Below, piece after piece: positions 13,356-26,316 of a DNA stretch of 64,000 bases. Under the pieces are notes generated by a model. That model was not told where the DNA came from, ran no database searches, and was given only the letters and a program-made list of their open reading frames with translations. The DNA comes from Anisakis pegreffii (taxonomy: Eukaryota > Nematoda > Chromadorea > Rhabditida > Anisakidae), in assembly GCA_035041965.1 (NCBI GenBank), contig JAPYMA010003044.1, positions 1 through 64,000 of the forward strand, given 5' to 3'. The position numbers and the translations under genes were made by a program. Position 1 is the stretch's first letter. Each line of letters starts with the position of its first letter.

Positions 13356-14220
13356 TTTGTCGAAATTCGTTCAACTCACCTTACCCAATGCATCTATACC
13401 AAATGGAGAGTTTCCTTGCAGATTTAAAAAAAAATTTCAGTTTACAATCAATGTTTATCATTTCCCACCTTATCACTCACTAATCGTAAGATCAGATCAG
13501 TTCAGGCCAGATCAAGATCAGTTCAGGCCAGATCAAGATTAGTTCAAATCCGTACAATTCGAGCGAGAATCTCAAAAAATTCAGTTTCTTACAGCACACA
13601 GCGAAAGGCTTACAGCCAGCCCTTAAAACGAGACACCAAACAAAATGTTGTTTAGTAATTCTGACTGCTCAACAACAGAAAATAAGTGTGCACGGAGGGG
13701 ATTTTGACAAATTCAGCGGAACAAACAAATTCCTAAAACTAAATGCATTTGCTCACTAAATTTATTTTCCTCTAAGTCTGCGCAAAACCCACAAACGATT
13801 TCTCATTTCACTCTTCGGGGCATCACTTTATGCCTTATTCAATCTCTTAAACCATGCGTCCGTCCGTTCCTCTTCCCTAATTAATGAACTCTCTACTCCC
13901 TAATTAACACTGACTAACTAATCAAGTCACAAACGTTTTCCCTTTCCCTAACCAACTCAATTTTATCTCATAATCGAGACGAATACCGCACCGCTGTCTC
14001 TATTAAAACATCCCGTCTCTCTCCTCCATCTTTATAACGAATTCACAAACGCAAAACAAAAAATTCCTCTTCGAACACAACAAGTCAAAAATCATGAAAT
14101 TGATGAATAACAAACAAATAATGCTGGCTGCATTCAGAATGCCGTAACAACTCCATCAAACAATCTAACAACTCAACTTATTGTTACAAAAAACAATATT
14201 AATCGTCCGATGGCCTTCCC
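11879..14220. other. spacer upstream of cdk-1 and of collagen 1
   Basis: Divergent intergenic region that must hold the cdk-1 promoter and upstream control sequence of the first collagen. No coding exon is convincing. It contains a (TTA)n tract at 13319-13350, a two-copy 21-bp tandem repeat near 13499-13540 (unit begins AGTTCAGGCCAGATCAAG), and scattered TGATC motifs. Confidence 0.5.
13319..13350. repeat. (TTA)n microsatellite
   Basis: About ten perfect trinucleotide units, followed by ACTATTTTG. Confidence 0.9.
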
Positions 14221-14227
14221 TATAAAA
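14221..14227 (+). promoter_or_regulatory. TATA box of collagen 1
   Basis: TATAAAA lies about 620 bases before the collagen 1 ATG. An AATTCAG acceptor-like site follows just before the ATG, so a non-coding first exon plus intron, or trans-splicing, is likely. Three other collagens in the cluster have the same arrangement. Confidence 0.5.
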
Positions 14228-14845
14228 CAGCTGAATTGAATGCGAACGCACACCAAATCGCTACTATTTCAGTTACTGCCAGTTGCCAGTAGTAGTAGTA
14301 GTATTGTAACGAGAACGCTAGCCATGATCACCATCAAACACGGAACATACCACTGGCAATTTCATTTAGCTTCTGCCAGCTATTACATGTGAAAATGACA
14401 TTTAGTCAGTTTGTAAACGGTTATCTCGTCTTGCCTTACCTCTCCTGTGTAACCCCCTACTGAGGCATTTTGTGTGCAGATTAATAGACTTTGATCATCC
14501 ACCTGCTGCTGTATGATGAGTTAATCCGTTTAGATCCAAATACAATCGGATTGTCACGATCGATATTGGGGCATTGGGGAAATTTTTAAGACAGGTCTGG
14601 TTTGATTTCGGTTTAGGTTTAGATGAAGTGTTTGTGAGGAAGATATTCTTCATAAACGGATCCGTTTTGATGATGGTCGCATGGTTTCGTGATATTTGTG
14701 ACTGCCGATTGCATGTTGTCGTTGCTTTATACCATTTGACGATGCAAATCGTCTCCATCCGCACCAGTTCGAATTCAATTTTCGATGCTATTCAAAGTGA
14801 CTTTATCGAAACAACTGACTGCGTTCAAATTCAGGACAATCCAAA

Positions 14846-16747
14846 ATGGTCGACGAAGCAGCAGAAGACACGGTGAAGATGGATCGTGTCCAAGAGGCTG
14901 AATCTCTGCGCAGATTGGCCTTCTTCGGCATTACACTGGCCACAATGGCCATCTTCACTGCTATCGTTGTCATACCGATGCTCTACACTTACTTACAACA
15001 TATACAGTCTTCGCTGGAGACTGAGCTCGACTTCTGTCAACTACGATCACACGGTCTTTGGGATGAATTCAATAAGGTCGATTAAAATTCCGTCAGAATG
15101 TCAAAACGCTTATAAATTCAACAACAACATTTTGTAAACTTTACAAAAAGTATTTTCTGAAACTTTATACATTTACGACAAAATGTAAGATTTATTTGCA
15201 GACCAACAATGTAATATTATCACAAACTTCAACGCCAAATTTAAAAAATGAGTTCAGGTTCACTACGCGATGGGTTTAGAGGCACGTATTAAACGTTCCG
15301 CTTATATGGCACGCCATGGGGCTTACCATCGTCATGGTGGTGGTGGTTATCAGCAACGGGGTTATCATACCCGCAGATATGCCTCTCCCGGAGGAGGAGG
15401 AGGAGGCTACTCCACTGGTCCAGTGCAACGACCAAGTTGGTGCAGTTTCGTTGCCTTGCACCACAAAACTGAGTTCTCGAGCCTCAACAGAACAGTGGAA
15501 CCTCCAGAACTCTCAATTTCCAGACACGATTCCAAAAAATAACAAAAAATAGACCGCAAACAACAAAAATTAAACAACAACAATAATAAATAACATAGCT
15601 GTGGTACTTCTTCAAATCGCTCGCGGTGTCTGAAATCGCCAAAAAGTTGCGATTAACATTCACCAAAAAGAATCTGTATCAGTTCGCCACATCGCCGAAA
15701 TCTTGCAGCCATCTAATTCCGCCGAACCCATGATAATTAGTAATTTGAGCTGAAAATCCGTAGAGAACACCTTATGAAAGCCAAATTTTTCCGGGTTTAA
15801 GAGTGATATTGGACTGCCAGGCCTCGATTAATGTGTGCCGAGTGCATTTTAGTGTATCCAGTGCCCGCACGGCCATCCGCTTACTCGACTGGTCCATCAA
15901 GTGCGGTGCATCGTCCACCCGTCTATCAACAGATCAATCGTCCGGCGTCCAGCGGCGGTGTCTGCTGCAGTTGTGGTAGCGGAGCAGCCGGCCCACCTGG
16001 TCCACCTGGACTCGACGGCAGGCCAGGTAGGCATTTGCGCAGACTGGACGCGTATTTTCCGTTCTATGTCCAATGAATTCAGTAGGTGTTTTGGTCGACT
16101 GAAATTTGCCAATTGTTGCAAAAATTTAAGGCGAAGATGGCGCTCCGGGTACGGACGGTCCACCCGGTCATGACGCACCACCGGGCGCCGTCTTAGGCGC
16201 TGAGCAGTTTTGCTTCGATTGTCCTCCGGCACCGCCAGGCCCACCCGGACCACCAGGCCCTAAAGGACCGCCAGGATCGCCTGGTCCAAACTGCCCGACA
16301 CCTCCCCAAGTTGGACAGAGAGGTCCACCTGGACCACCGGGACCACCGGGTCCAGGCGGTCCACCTGGAGGTATGGGAATGCCAGGACCACCGGGACCAC
16401 CAGGCCAAATCTTACCAGGTTAGCTTACTTCCTTACGCTTTGCACCAAAAAAATCCCACCAAATCGCCCGCCGCATCTCCACACTGATCTCTCTTTCAGG
16501 CGGACCAGTTACAGTTGGACCACCTGGACCACCCGGCCGTCCGGGTCCATCTGGGCCTAGCGGACCACCCGGTCCAGCGGGCCAATCCGGTGCAGGAAGA
16601 CCGGGCCCACCAGGTGACTGTGGCTCAGACGGTGCACCCGGTCAGCCAGGCCCACCAGGTCCACCCGGCCCGAGTGGATCGGCTGGCCAACGTGGTTCTT
16701 GCGATCACTGCCCTCCGCCAAGAACCGCTCCGGGCTATATGGTCTAA
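14846..16747 (+). CDS. cuticle collagen 1
   Basis: Secreted structural collagen of the nematode cuticle. Five exons join in phase: 14846-15076, 15258-15435, 15853-16026, 16131-16418 and 16500-16747, about 372 aa. Exon 1 encodes the Col_cuticle_N domain with one membrane segment ([20 protein letters not shown]) and the conserved QSSLE...DFCQLR stretch. A subtilisin-type cleavage site RIKR follows, then a Gly/His/Tyr-rich spacer, CCSCG before the first Gly-X-Y block, FCFDCP between blocks, and [13 protein letters not shown] near the end. Two extra residues (MV) follow the final Tyr, unlike the other four genes. The join of exons 2 and 3 (donor AGTTGG) is the least certain. It has one more exon boundary within the Gly-X-Y region than its neighbours, so it is the most diverged member. 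An AATAAA signal is at 16833-16838. Confidence 0.92.
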
Positions 16748-16832
16748 CCAAACCGACTGCAAGTCTTCATCGCCCTCAAGACCCTCACTATTCATTCGTG
16801 TGAATACCGTTCTTATTTGTTCTATTTATGTG

Positions 16833-16838
16833 AATAAA
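16833..16838 (+). terminator. poly(A) signal of collagen 1
   Basis: AATAAA 86 bases after the stop codon, in AT-rich sequence. Confidence 0.55.
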
Positions 16839-16878
16839 CATTATTATATATTATTGTTCAAGTGATCATCACACACAC

Positions 16879-16879
<1 letters not shown>

Positions 16880-16934
<55 letters not shown>
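16880..16934. repeat. (ATA)n microsatellite
   Basis: About 18 perfect trinucleotide units in the spacer downstream of collagen 1. Confidence 0.95.
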
Positions 16935-16938
<4 letters not shown>

Positions 16939-18140
16939 GTTAAAAAGTATTGTTCCAGATACTTTTATAATAAATAAAATATTCTCTATACACTAAAATA
17001 CGCATATCCAAATCATTTTTCTGTTAATACCATTGGCAAACCAATTGATTTCGAACGGATATCGAATCCTTCACATCAGCTAAGCTATTAATAGGCTTCT
17101 GTCTATCAATAATAATATAAATACTGTTATTCTGATTGTAATTATACTCAGTGTTGTTATAATTACTGTTATTACAGCAAAAAAACCCTAGCACGGTTCC
17201 ATATCTACCCCCTGGCCAGTTCACTTCAAAGAGCAATGACTGCAGCTCATTTGAATCGAGCCACTGCTTCTCTTATCATATCATTGTTATCACTTTCAAT
17301 TGAACAATTTGCATATGATCAATAGAATGATCTAGTTTTATAGAGCAAGGAACAGACGACAGACGGACACGACACGATGATTTACGATTGACACAACAAT
17401 TCTATTGAATGATTTCACTGTTTTCTATTTGAAACGGTTACACCTCAAGCAAAACAACATCAAACCACTACTATTTATCACATTAATATTCATAAATCAA
17501 CATTCGATTAGCATAATAATCAATAACAATAACAATAATAATATGTATGACTTAACGCGAAACAAACTGACCAACCGGTTTTGTGGTGATGAACATCAGG
17601 CAGAACAGCCACCAGTGGGGGGTTTGGCTGGTTGCATGGAATTGCTTTTGATTAGTTCAGCGAGAGGAGAGATTCACTGCTTCCATTGAGGAATTCGACT
17701 GCGAGTGAAGTGAAGTGGATGCAATTCGATGTTGTCTATAACATGCATAACAATATTAATAATAACAATAATAATCGTGGTTTCTAATGGGTTTCGAAGC
17801 AAAAACTTTCCAATACAAGAAATAAATACAATCTTGTGAATGATAATAAACAAACAGCCAATGAAAACAAACCGAAATATAAACGTCACTCAATTAAAGT
17901 CTGGTTTTAGTCCTTCAGTCGGTGGCCATCTGAAGATGCGCGATCGTCTCTTGTCAAAATTTGCTGGCACAGTGATTTTTTGATTTGATTTCTCTTTCAG
18001 TTTGATCATTTGATCATCACTTGATCGTCGGCCGGAATTTTGATCAGTCGATTTGATTAGAATGTCGATCGATAGATTTTTGTGAACCAATTGAACTGAA
18101 ATTGTCGATGAATTTCAGGTTATAAGTTGCATATTTTAGG
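16935..18140. other. spacer between collagens 1 and 2
   Basis: No gene is recognised. Short (AAT)/(AAC) tracts and several TGATC motifs occur. A clear TATA box for collagen 2 was not found. Confidence 0.4.
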
Positions 18141-19602
18141 ATGAATCCAAAGGATGAGCGGCACTACGAGGAGGAGGCCGAGAGTCTGAAACGGTTGGCC
18201 TTTTTGGGCATAGCTGTGTCGACAATAGCCACGCTGACCGCCATACTGGCAGTACCAATGTTGTACAATTATATGCAACATATTCAATCATCGCTACAGA
18301 ACGAGGTGGACTTCTGTCAACGACGAGCCGGCAATGTCTGGGAGCAATACGAGAAAGTCGGTTTAGAGCTGTCGAATTTTCAGGATTACTGTAATGTTAC
18401 TGTATAGTTACTGTAGTGTTACTGTAGGATGTATTCAGCACGATTTGAACGTTTCAGTTGGGTGGCGCAAGCGCGTTTAGCCGTACAAAACGTAGCAGCA
18501 CAACAGCACAAAACCAACGAAGAGGCGGCTTCACTCGACGGGGCGCATCATCTCAAAAGGATTCATTCCGAGGCTTTGCTACTGGTATGGCATCTAAATA
18601 AGTCTAGTTCGACCAGCTCTAGTGAATATTTTAGCTGATGTTACTGTATAACTTGTACAGTAACATAGAGTACTGTTTTGAAATGCATGATTTGTAAAGT
18701 AGTAATGTAGATTACTGTATTGAAGTGTATGGTTTGTGCAGTAAGGATGTTAATGATTTTCATGTGTTACGACGATGTTTGAGAGAGGTAAACGTGTGTG
18801 GAATCGCGTCTGGAAATTGAGTTGCGTTGTTGGCATTGATGTGGTTCCTTGAATTTTTGAAATTTTGATAAATATTCCAGGAGCGAGCGCGGGAGTGACT
18901 GGTGGGGTGAACGGTGCCGATAACGGGTGTGGATGTGGATGTGCTACTGGAGCACCTGGACCACCTGGCCCTCCGGGAGTCGATGGAACGCCGGGTAGGG
19001 CTCGATAGGCAGCAGCCTCCCATCTAGTTTACTCGCTGCTGATCGAGTGAATTTTATTGTGAAGTTTGATATTTTTAGGTTTTGATGGAACACCAGGCAA
19101 CGACGGCTCTCCAGGCGCAGACGCGACTGGACAAGGCGCGACTGCCGCTGATTTCTGCTTCGACTGTCCGGCCGGACCGGCTGGACCACCCGGGCGGCCA
19201 GGTTTGAAGGGCCCACTCGGTCCACCTGGCGCCAAAGGCAAGGATGCGTTCGGTGGTGGCCAGGGTCCACCTGGACCACCAGGAGCGGCCGGAAAACCGG
19301 GCATACCGGGTGGACAAGGACCCAAAGGACCACCGGGTGCAGCCGGCCAAATTGTGGACGGCCCACCGGCCGTCGGCGCCCCAGGCCCACCCGGTCCACC
19401 CGGCCCAGCTGGCCCGAATGGAGCACCTGGCCAGCAAGCTCAACCGTCTCTGCCCGGACCACCCGGTCCACCCGGACCACCAGGCCCTGACGGATTCACC
19501 GGCGCTGCGGGTTCACAAGGTCCTCCAGGCGTTCCAGGCCCGCTCGGTGTTGTGGGTGGCTGTGACCATTGCCCACCGCCTCGTCTCTCTCCAGGCTATT
19601 AA
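18141..19602 (+). CDS. cuticle collagen 2
   Basis: Four exons join in phase: 18141-18356, 18458-18584, 18881-18994 and 19079-19602, about 326 aa. Exon 1 encodes the Col_cuticle_N domain ([20 protein letters not shown] membrane segment, [14 protein letters not shown]). Exon 2 carries the RTKR cleavage site and a Ser/Arg/Gln-rich spacer. Exon 3 has the pre-collagen cysteine cluster, here CGCGCATG instead of the CCSCG of its siblings. The last exon has FCFDCP and long Gly-X-Y blocks, ending [13 protein letters not shown]. An ATTTTAG acceptor lies immediately before the ATG, so the message is probably spliced or trans-spliced there. The product should be secreted by hypodermal cells, trimmed at RTKR and cross-linked. 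Introns 1-3 contain TACTGTA and TGATC motif copies. Confidence 0.93.
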
Positions 19603-21964
19603 GTACCTGAATGATCAATATCATGCGGCTGGCTGATTTCTGATCAGCCTCACTGATCAGAGATCAAAAACTAGAAGCCAACTGTACGTTACTGTATATG
19701 GCTTGTACAGTAACACTGCTAAAATTGCATATGATATGGTACTTTCCAAAGAACACTCGCTCCTCTCGCTCGAATCTGTCTAATGATAAAAATGTTCTAT
19801 AATTAAAATTATTATTATTCAAGTGGATAAGATAAAGATTATTACTATCATCAAGCGTTGATCTGCCTTACATACAATTACTTTTTAATAAATTATAAAG
19901 TAATACAACTTCTAACTTATAAGTAATACTCCTTAATAAGAGATAATCCGTTCCATCTTAACAAAACTGCGAATTGATTATTATATGAGGTATCTGCAAC
20001 TGCGTTGAAATCAAAAACTCTTCCAATGGTTTCTTTTAGAGCACAGCAGCAAACTGAATTAAAAGAGATAATGTTCTATTGTTTTCATTGATCTGAGGTG
20101 ATCGATCACACTAAGTGATTTGTTCGTTCGTTCGTTCGGTTGTTCAATGAATATGATTTGTGCTGATCTGATCTCAGCTCAACGCATCTCTCTGCTCTTT
20201 CTTCTCAAGGTCAGCTGCCGCAGCAGCAGCATCGTCAGCATTAAATCAAACAACCTTATTTAGCAGTATACTCATCGGTAAATGCTCATTAACGATTGCA
20301 ATTAAATGACTTTAATGAGTTGTTCGTTGCGGTGATTTAATTTGATTTGCTTTGTATTGTATCGAACTGAATTTCTTTTAAATAAAACTACGAGATGAAG
20401 GTCGTTGAGTATGTTCGTTGATCTTCTTTAATGGATGATAAACACTCAAATTATTACGATTCAAAGATTTCCGCAGATAATGTGTGACTGTGCTGATTTT
20501 GTTTTTAAATTAGATTTATCAGAATCCAAAAAATCAAATGCTTTGCTAGTTTTAACACTGAACACATAGATAGATGTTTATGTAAGATAACGGCGATGAC
20601 GACGGATAACATCTTCAGCGAGTCAGTCGTTCACATAAACTGACAAATCAAAAGGTTTACATTTAGTCGTGTGACCTGAACACTGGAATAATAATTAAAT
20701 CGGTCAATTAATTCAGTCATTTCAAAACAAAACAATTGAACTCATTCCAAATCACGACCCATTCAGCTCAAATTAACTCCTCGAAATTAATTCTTCTCAA
20801 ACTTAAATGAATAAATTCGCTCTAGCTTTGACTAATCCTCAGCTTGCGATCAGATAGCTGGTTAGCTGGATTTTGGTGGATTCATAAGAGATCAGATTAT
20901 TCACTCAAACGATTTTAACAATAATACTATCAACAACAATATAAATAATACTAATAATACTAATGAAACTAATAAAAAACCAATCATATCACTTCATCAG
21001 ACTGATCAAAACGGATCAAATCGTAAATAAAATCACTTGTAAATTCACCACCAATCTCATACAGTCTTGATCTCGTAAATCATCTAAAAACATTGATTGA
21101 TACTAACAACAACTTAAAACTTATCTTAGGTTTGAATTAAGCGAACACAGCATCATCGTAATATCTATCTATCTATCGCCTGCAGGTATTACCGATAGTG
21201 TTCTGCGTGAATATCACCGAAACGATCTGAATCTGCATAAGGCAATGTAATTAGCGATTTGAACGGTATCGTAAGATGAACGAGGTGACATCTCAGATCT
21301 GGTTTCAATTCAGGTTTTGCCTTAAGTTGAGTTGATCAGTTACCTTCAAACATCCTCACTGCCCGCTTGGCTTGTCACTAATTGTAAGCATCAATCGAAT
21401 CCATACGATAAATTCAATGTCACCATGTCAACGCAAACAACGCAATATCCAACGACGACTTAGACAAAACCGAACGAACCAACAAAATGATTACAGAAAC
21501 AAAGGCTGTGCGATCGGAGACGTTGAATGAGTGTTCGAAGTGATCACATAGAGATCAGATCACTGAGATAGAGATGGATCAATGAGTGTTCGAAGTGATC
21601 ACATAGAGATCAGATCACTGAGATAGAGATGGATCAATGAGAGCAGACAGATCGATCGGATGATTGTGATCATGCAGATAAATGTAATGATCAATTGTGC
21701 GCAGGCAAGGTTTTGTTTCAATTTTTGTGCCGCCGCCGTCAAAATGCGCGTTCAGCATAAGATTTCTTTGTAATTGTCGTAACTGTACATTATCTCATTA
21801 AACATTATGCGCGATGCATCACCTAATTATAGTGAATGAGATCGGTGAAGAGAAGAGAATAAGACACGAGATGATTTGCGTGATTGAAAAGGTGAAATTC
21901 AACGAGATGTAAAGCCCGAGATGACCCTCGAATCGACGAACGCCACGCCACGTTCAGATTCCAC
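19603..21964. other. spacer between collagens 2 and 3
   Basis: No gene is recognised. The stretch is rich in TGATC/GATCA words and holds a 55-bp direct duplication at about 21529-21638. It probably carries collagen 3 control sequence. Confidence 0.5.
21529..21638. repeat. two-copy 55-bp direct repeat
   Basis: Two essentially identical adjacent copies, unit starting GAGTGTTCGAAGTGATCACA. The offset between copies is exactly 55 bases. Confidence 0.9.
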
Positions 21965-21971
21965 TATAAAA
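21965..21971 (+). promoter_or_regulatory. TATA box of collagen 3
   Basis: TATAAAA is followed about 30 bases later by a probable transcription start region. An AAG|GTGAGT donor lies at 22050/22051 and an ATTTTAG acceptor just before the ATG at 22439. This supports a non-coding first exon and a 5'-UTR intron of nearly 390 bases. Confidence 0.6.
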
Positions 21972-22438
21972 GCGATGCATTCGCTCGATTAAAAGCACAC
22001 CACTGATCACTACTGCATTCAGCCAGTCCGTCGGTCAGCAGAACCAGAAGGTGAGTTCGGCTTCTCGCTAACTCTATGGCTACAATTCACGCTGCAGTCA
22101 TCGTTTTCGTCGTTACTTCCCTTAATATCTCATCCTACCTAACGATGGATAACTCCTCTAAGCCCAATTGATCTCTTCCGATTGATGATCACCGATTCGT
22201 TTTGATTTTTCCGATCAATTTATCGCCAGTTTCCAAATTCGAGATTCTAAATTAAGTGATCAGTTTACTGATCGAAATAATCGAAAGATCAATTTCAAGC
22301 CGCGCCGCTACTCACAAACGAATTATCTTAATCGCCATATTAAGAAGATAATAAAGAAGCTTCTGTAAAGATTCCTTTTCTCTTGCTTTTGTATGATATT
22401 CATGAAGATATCCCTAATGAATTGTTGGTTATTTTAGC

Positions 22439-23787
22439 ATGTCAGGACAAGACGATAAGCAATTGATGCGTGAGGCCGAGAGCCTGAAACGCGTTGCCTT
22501 CTTCGGCATCTCCGTGTCCACTGTGGCCACGTTGACGGCCATTATTGCCGTACCAATGCTCTACAGCTACTTGTACCACGTTCAGTCGAGCCTTCAAAAC
22601 GAGGTGGAATTCTGTCGTCATCGCGCTGACGGTCTCTGGGAGGAGTACACACGGGTTAGTGCCTTCTCTTGCCCTCCTCCTCTCCATTTCTCCTGCTTCT
22701 TGCTAAATCCCTCTCATTTCTAATAACATTTACGAAAATTTTCATTAAAATAACCAAATCCACTTCAACTGAAGTGAAATTCAATGATAAACACCACAGC
22801 AACACAATTACTAATTGCATAAGCTCAAATTGCCGTTTCAAAATGTACATTTGAATCCCTTACCAGTACTAAGTCAAGTTTGCAAATTCAGGTAGAGAGC
22901 GCCAAGGGAGTACAAGGACGTCTGAAACGTGCCGCCTATCACCGTGGATCGTCGCGACCAGTCGCACGAGGTGTTGCCAACTTCCAGTACAAGCAAACCG
23001 AAGAGCTGACCAACACTTGCTGCAGTTGCGCCATTGGAGTGGCTGGACCACCAGGTTTCCCCGGAGACGATGGCATTGATGGTTAGTTAGAGGGCTGCAC
23101 TTGTTTTTGAGTTGCTGCTGCATTCAATCCAGTGGATCTGGATAGATGGATTTACAGAATCCGAACATTTAACATTTGTTTTTGGACCGAAAATCTCATC
23201 ACCTATAGATTTTTTTGGAATTTGGCAAAATGAGCTTTCAATCTGACCAATAAATTTCAGGTGCTGATGGAGCCGCAGGTGTTGATGGCCCAGCAGGCCC
23301 AGACGCTAGCCTAAGCGACATGAATATCAGAGATCTGTTCTGCTACACGTGCCCAGCTGGTCCAGCCGGCCCACAAGGTATCCCCGGCCCCAAGGGACCT
23401 ATGGGAGCACCAGGCGCAACCGGCGCAGATGGTATCTCACAGAAAGCCGGACCACCAGGACCAGTCGGACCACAAGGACCACCCGGAGCAGCCGGAGCAG
23501 CCGGCGCCAAAGGACCAGCCGGCCCAGACGGTCAACTCATCCCAGGCGGTGGCGTGCCCGGCCCAGCCGGCCCAACCGGTGCCCAGGGACCAAAAGGTGC
23601 CGATGGAGCACCAGGCGCTGACGGACCAAAGGGACCAGATGGCCAGACCGGTCCTCAAGGAGATGCTGGTGCCAATGGCGCCCCAGGCGCACCAGGAGCC
23701 ACTGGCGCACCAGGTATGCCAGGTAAAGACGGACTTCCAGGTGGTTGTGATCATTGCCCACCCCCAAGAACCGCACCAGGATATTAA
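22439..23787 (+). CDS. cuticle collagen 3
   Basis: Three exons join in phase: 22439-22654, 22892-23081 and 23261-23787, about 310 aa. Exon 1 encodes the Col_cuticle_N domain ([20 protein letters not shown] membrane segment, [11 protein letters not shown]). Exon 2 begins [13 protein letters not shown], the RLKR cleavage site, and ends with CCSCAIG and the first Gly-X-Y triplets. Exon 3 has FCYTCPAG and three Gly-X-Y blocks, ending [13 protein letters not shown]. The final exon is 527 bases, exactly the length of the final exons of collagens 4 and 5. This is the most canonical member of the cluster. Upstream are a TATA box and a 5'-UTR intron; an AATAAA at 24045-24050 may end the message. Confidence 0.95.
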
Positions 23788-25985
23788 GGAACCACAAGAA
23801 CAGCATCAGAAGCGATCAGTAGCTTATAGTCACAATGCGTTTGGTTATACTCACTGTAATCGCCGTCAAGATGTCGATTTGATGCCAAATCGTTCCTACT
23901 ACCTCAAGCACCTTCTTAAATACCTCCTTCTCCTCCTTCTCACCCCGCTCTCCAAGAAACTCGACAAAACACGATCAATTCTATTTGCATTATCGCACTG
24001 ATCAATCAATATTGTTCACAATTATCGCCCTCAACAAGTTTAATAATAAACACTCTTCAAACATTATTCTCATTGTCTCTTGCAACTTGATCTGAATGAT
24101 CAAATATGACATAATAATCATAACACAATACTGATCACAGCAAGAAACCTCTCCAAGTGATCAACTTCACAAACGATTGATTGATCCTACACACGTACAC
24201 GAGCAAATCATTCATATAGCAAATCACTAACAAGCATTTCTACTATTGATTTGATCATTGTTGATCAAAATTGCTAATCAAAACACGACTGGAGCCACCA
24301 CCACTGGATTTAAGCACAAAATACCACTGGAGATTTATACTCAGTCCTAAATCTCTTATGAAAATAATTCATTTCGAAGCTGGTTTCACAATTTGTTCTA
24401 TAAAATTTAATTACACAATGAACGATGAGGCTTGAATGGATCAAAACCAGATCATTAAAGCAGAGAGGACAAGCAAAAGATTCAAATAAACCTGAATTAT
24501 CCATGAGAATGGAACAAAAAGAAATTTGTTACGACGACTGCAATGTGCTGCAAAAAAATAAACTAATTCAGCGATTTCAAGTAATATTTGGAAAACACAT
24601 TCAATTCTAGTAGCTGAGATCCTCTTCTATCCAACGACGTCAAGAAACGGTCATTAAATTGAGCCAAACTGAGCATAACGCTATCCTGAACACACTATTC
24701 CAGAAAACTATCAGCCTGAGATGCGATCCAAACAGAAAATCCAATGAAATAAGCGCAACCGAACAGGAGATTAACATTGAACTGAACTCAACGAAGGCGT
24801 ACCACGTAAGGCAATCACTACATCGATCACTCTTCATCGAATTAAATTTCCAATTGATCTACGAATAGTCGAGTAATAATATTGCGCTGTGATCATCTCC
24901 TGCGGCTATTTTGATCAGTTTCAGTTAGAAATATCTCAGAGATATGATGCATATGAACTATTTCAATTGATATAAGGAATCCATTTCGGATTCTGAATCA
25001 AGTTTACTGGTTTAATTACTTAATTCATATGAAATTCTAAGGGAAATCAAGGAAAAATACTCATTAAATTGACTGATCAACGTAAAATTAGTGAAGTATA
25101 TCGATTAGGTAGCGTTTGAGTTGGGTTTATAAAGATTTTAGGTGATTTCAATTGATCTAAACTCTAATTTACGTTCATTACGAGTTTTCAGTCACTTTCG
25201 AACCACACTTCTGAGGAATTTCCTCACCGAAATGCCGGATTTATCAAATCTTTGCCGGTCTCGATGCGAGACTACATTGGTTTCGGCGAGAAGCCAGATG
25301 AAAAATCCAACTGAGAGAGCATTTGTGCAGCAGAGACAGAGTGCAGAGTAGCCAAAAGAGCACGCTAAATGAAGAGGGAGCAGAAAAGGCCAGCAGAAAT
25401 TGAGTGAAATCTAAAAATTTTTTGCCATGATGAGGATGATGGGATGGATAATGGGATTGAAACGGGTTTTTGCAAAAACTTTGCGGATAAACGTTATGTG
25501 TGCTGTGCTGTGCTGTGCTGTCTTAAAGAACACGAAGAAATCACAAATGGCAATGGCACGAGATCAGAGGATATCAGAGGATTTAGCTGGTTTAGAGAGG
25601 ATTTGCAATATCTCTTTGCGGTGATGGATAGATTTTCCAGATTTCCACATTTTCAGATAATTCATTTGATTTTTGGAATTTTTAATTTCTGGTTTTTGCT
25701 TTCGTAAATCTTTTTTTGAAAGTTTGACGAATGCAAAAATCTCATTTTGTTGCCATTTACATGTGTATTATTAATTGTATATGTTGCTTAATTTGAACGT
25801 CAAAGAACAAACGGGTTCTAGTGGTATCAGGAGGGCTCAATTAACAGCAATTGCGCTGGTATTTTGATGTGATTTTTTGGTTCATCGCCCATTAAGAATG
25901 CTTTGACAATATATCTCCGGCTTTTTTTTTTTGGTAAACTTGAAACGCGGTGAATTGAAACTGCTCTACAGCAACATTTGACAGG
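23788..25985. other. spacer between collagens 3 and 4
   Basis: No gene is recognised; open frames are short and unrelated to known families. It contains an AATAAA at 24045-24050, a TGTGC pentamer repeat near 25499-25520, and many TGATC words. Confidence 0.45.
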
Positions 25986-25992
25986 TATATAA
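25986..25992 (+). promoter_or_regulatory. TATA box of collagen 4
   Basis: TATATAA about 325 bases before the collagen 4 ATG, preceded by AGG and followed by GCTGACAG. Spacing allows a 5'-UTR intron, as in collagen 3. Confidence 0.5.
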
Positions 25993-26316
25993 GCTGACAG
26001 GCAAATGCCACACCACACAGATCATCCAATATCTAATATCCATTCATACAGACTGATCTCCAATCCAATCCAATCCAATTCAATCCATTCGATTGATCCG
26101 AACCAGTGAATCCAGTCCGTTTGAAAGGTTTTTGATTCAGTCGCTTCAGTCTTATAATTAATCTCAAATTTATCTCTTATACTTAGTACTGAACTGATCT
26201 GGAATCTGAAATGAGTTTCTTACAGAAATGCTTTGATTTGACTGAAATCGGTGATCAAATGAAGTCTTAATGAGTGCTACAGGTAGAAGGCAGGCAGCAA
26301 GCGATCACGGCTGAGC

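Noticed and set aside
14574..14876. 100-codon frame overlapping the collagen 1 start
   Set aside because: Different frame from the clear Col_cuticle_N exon; it is the 5' UTR read out of frame.
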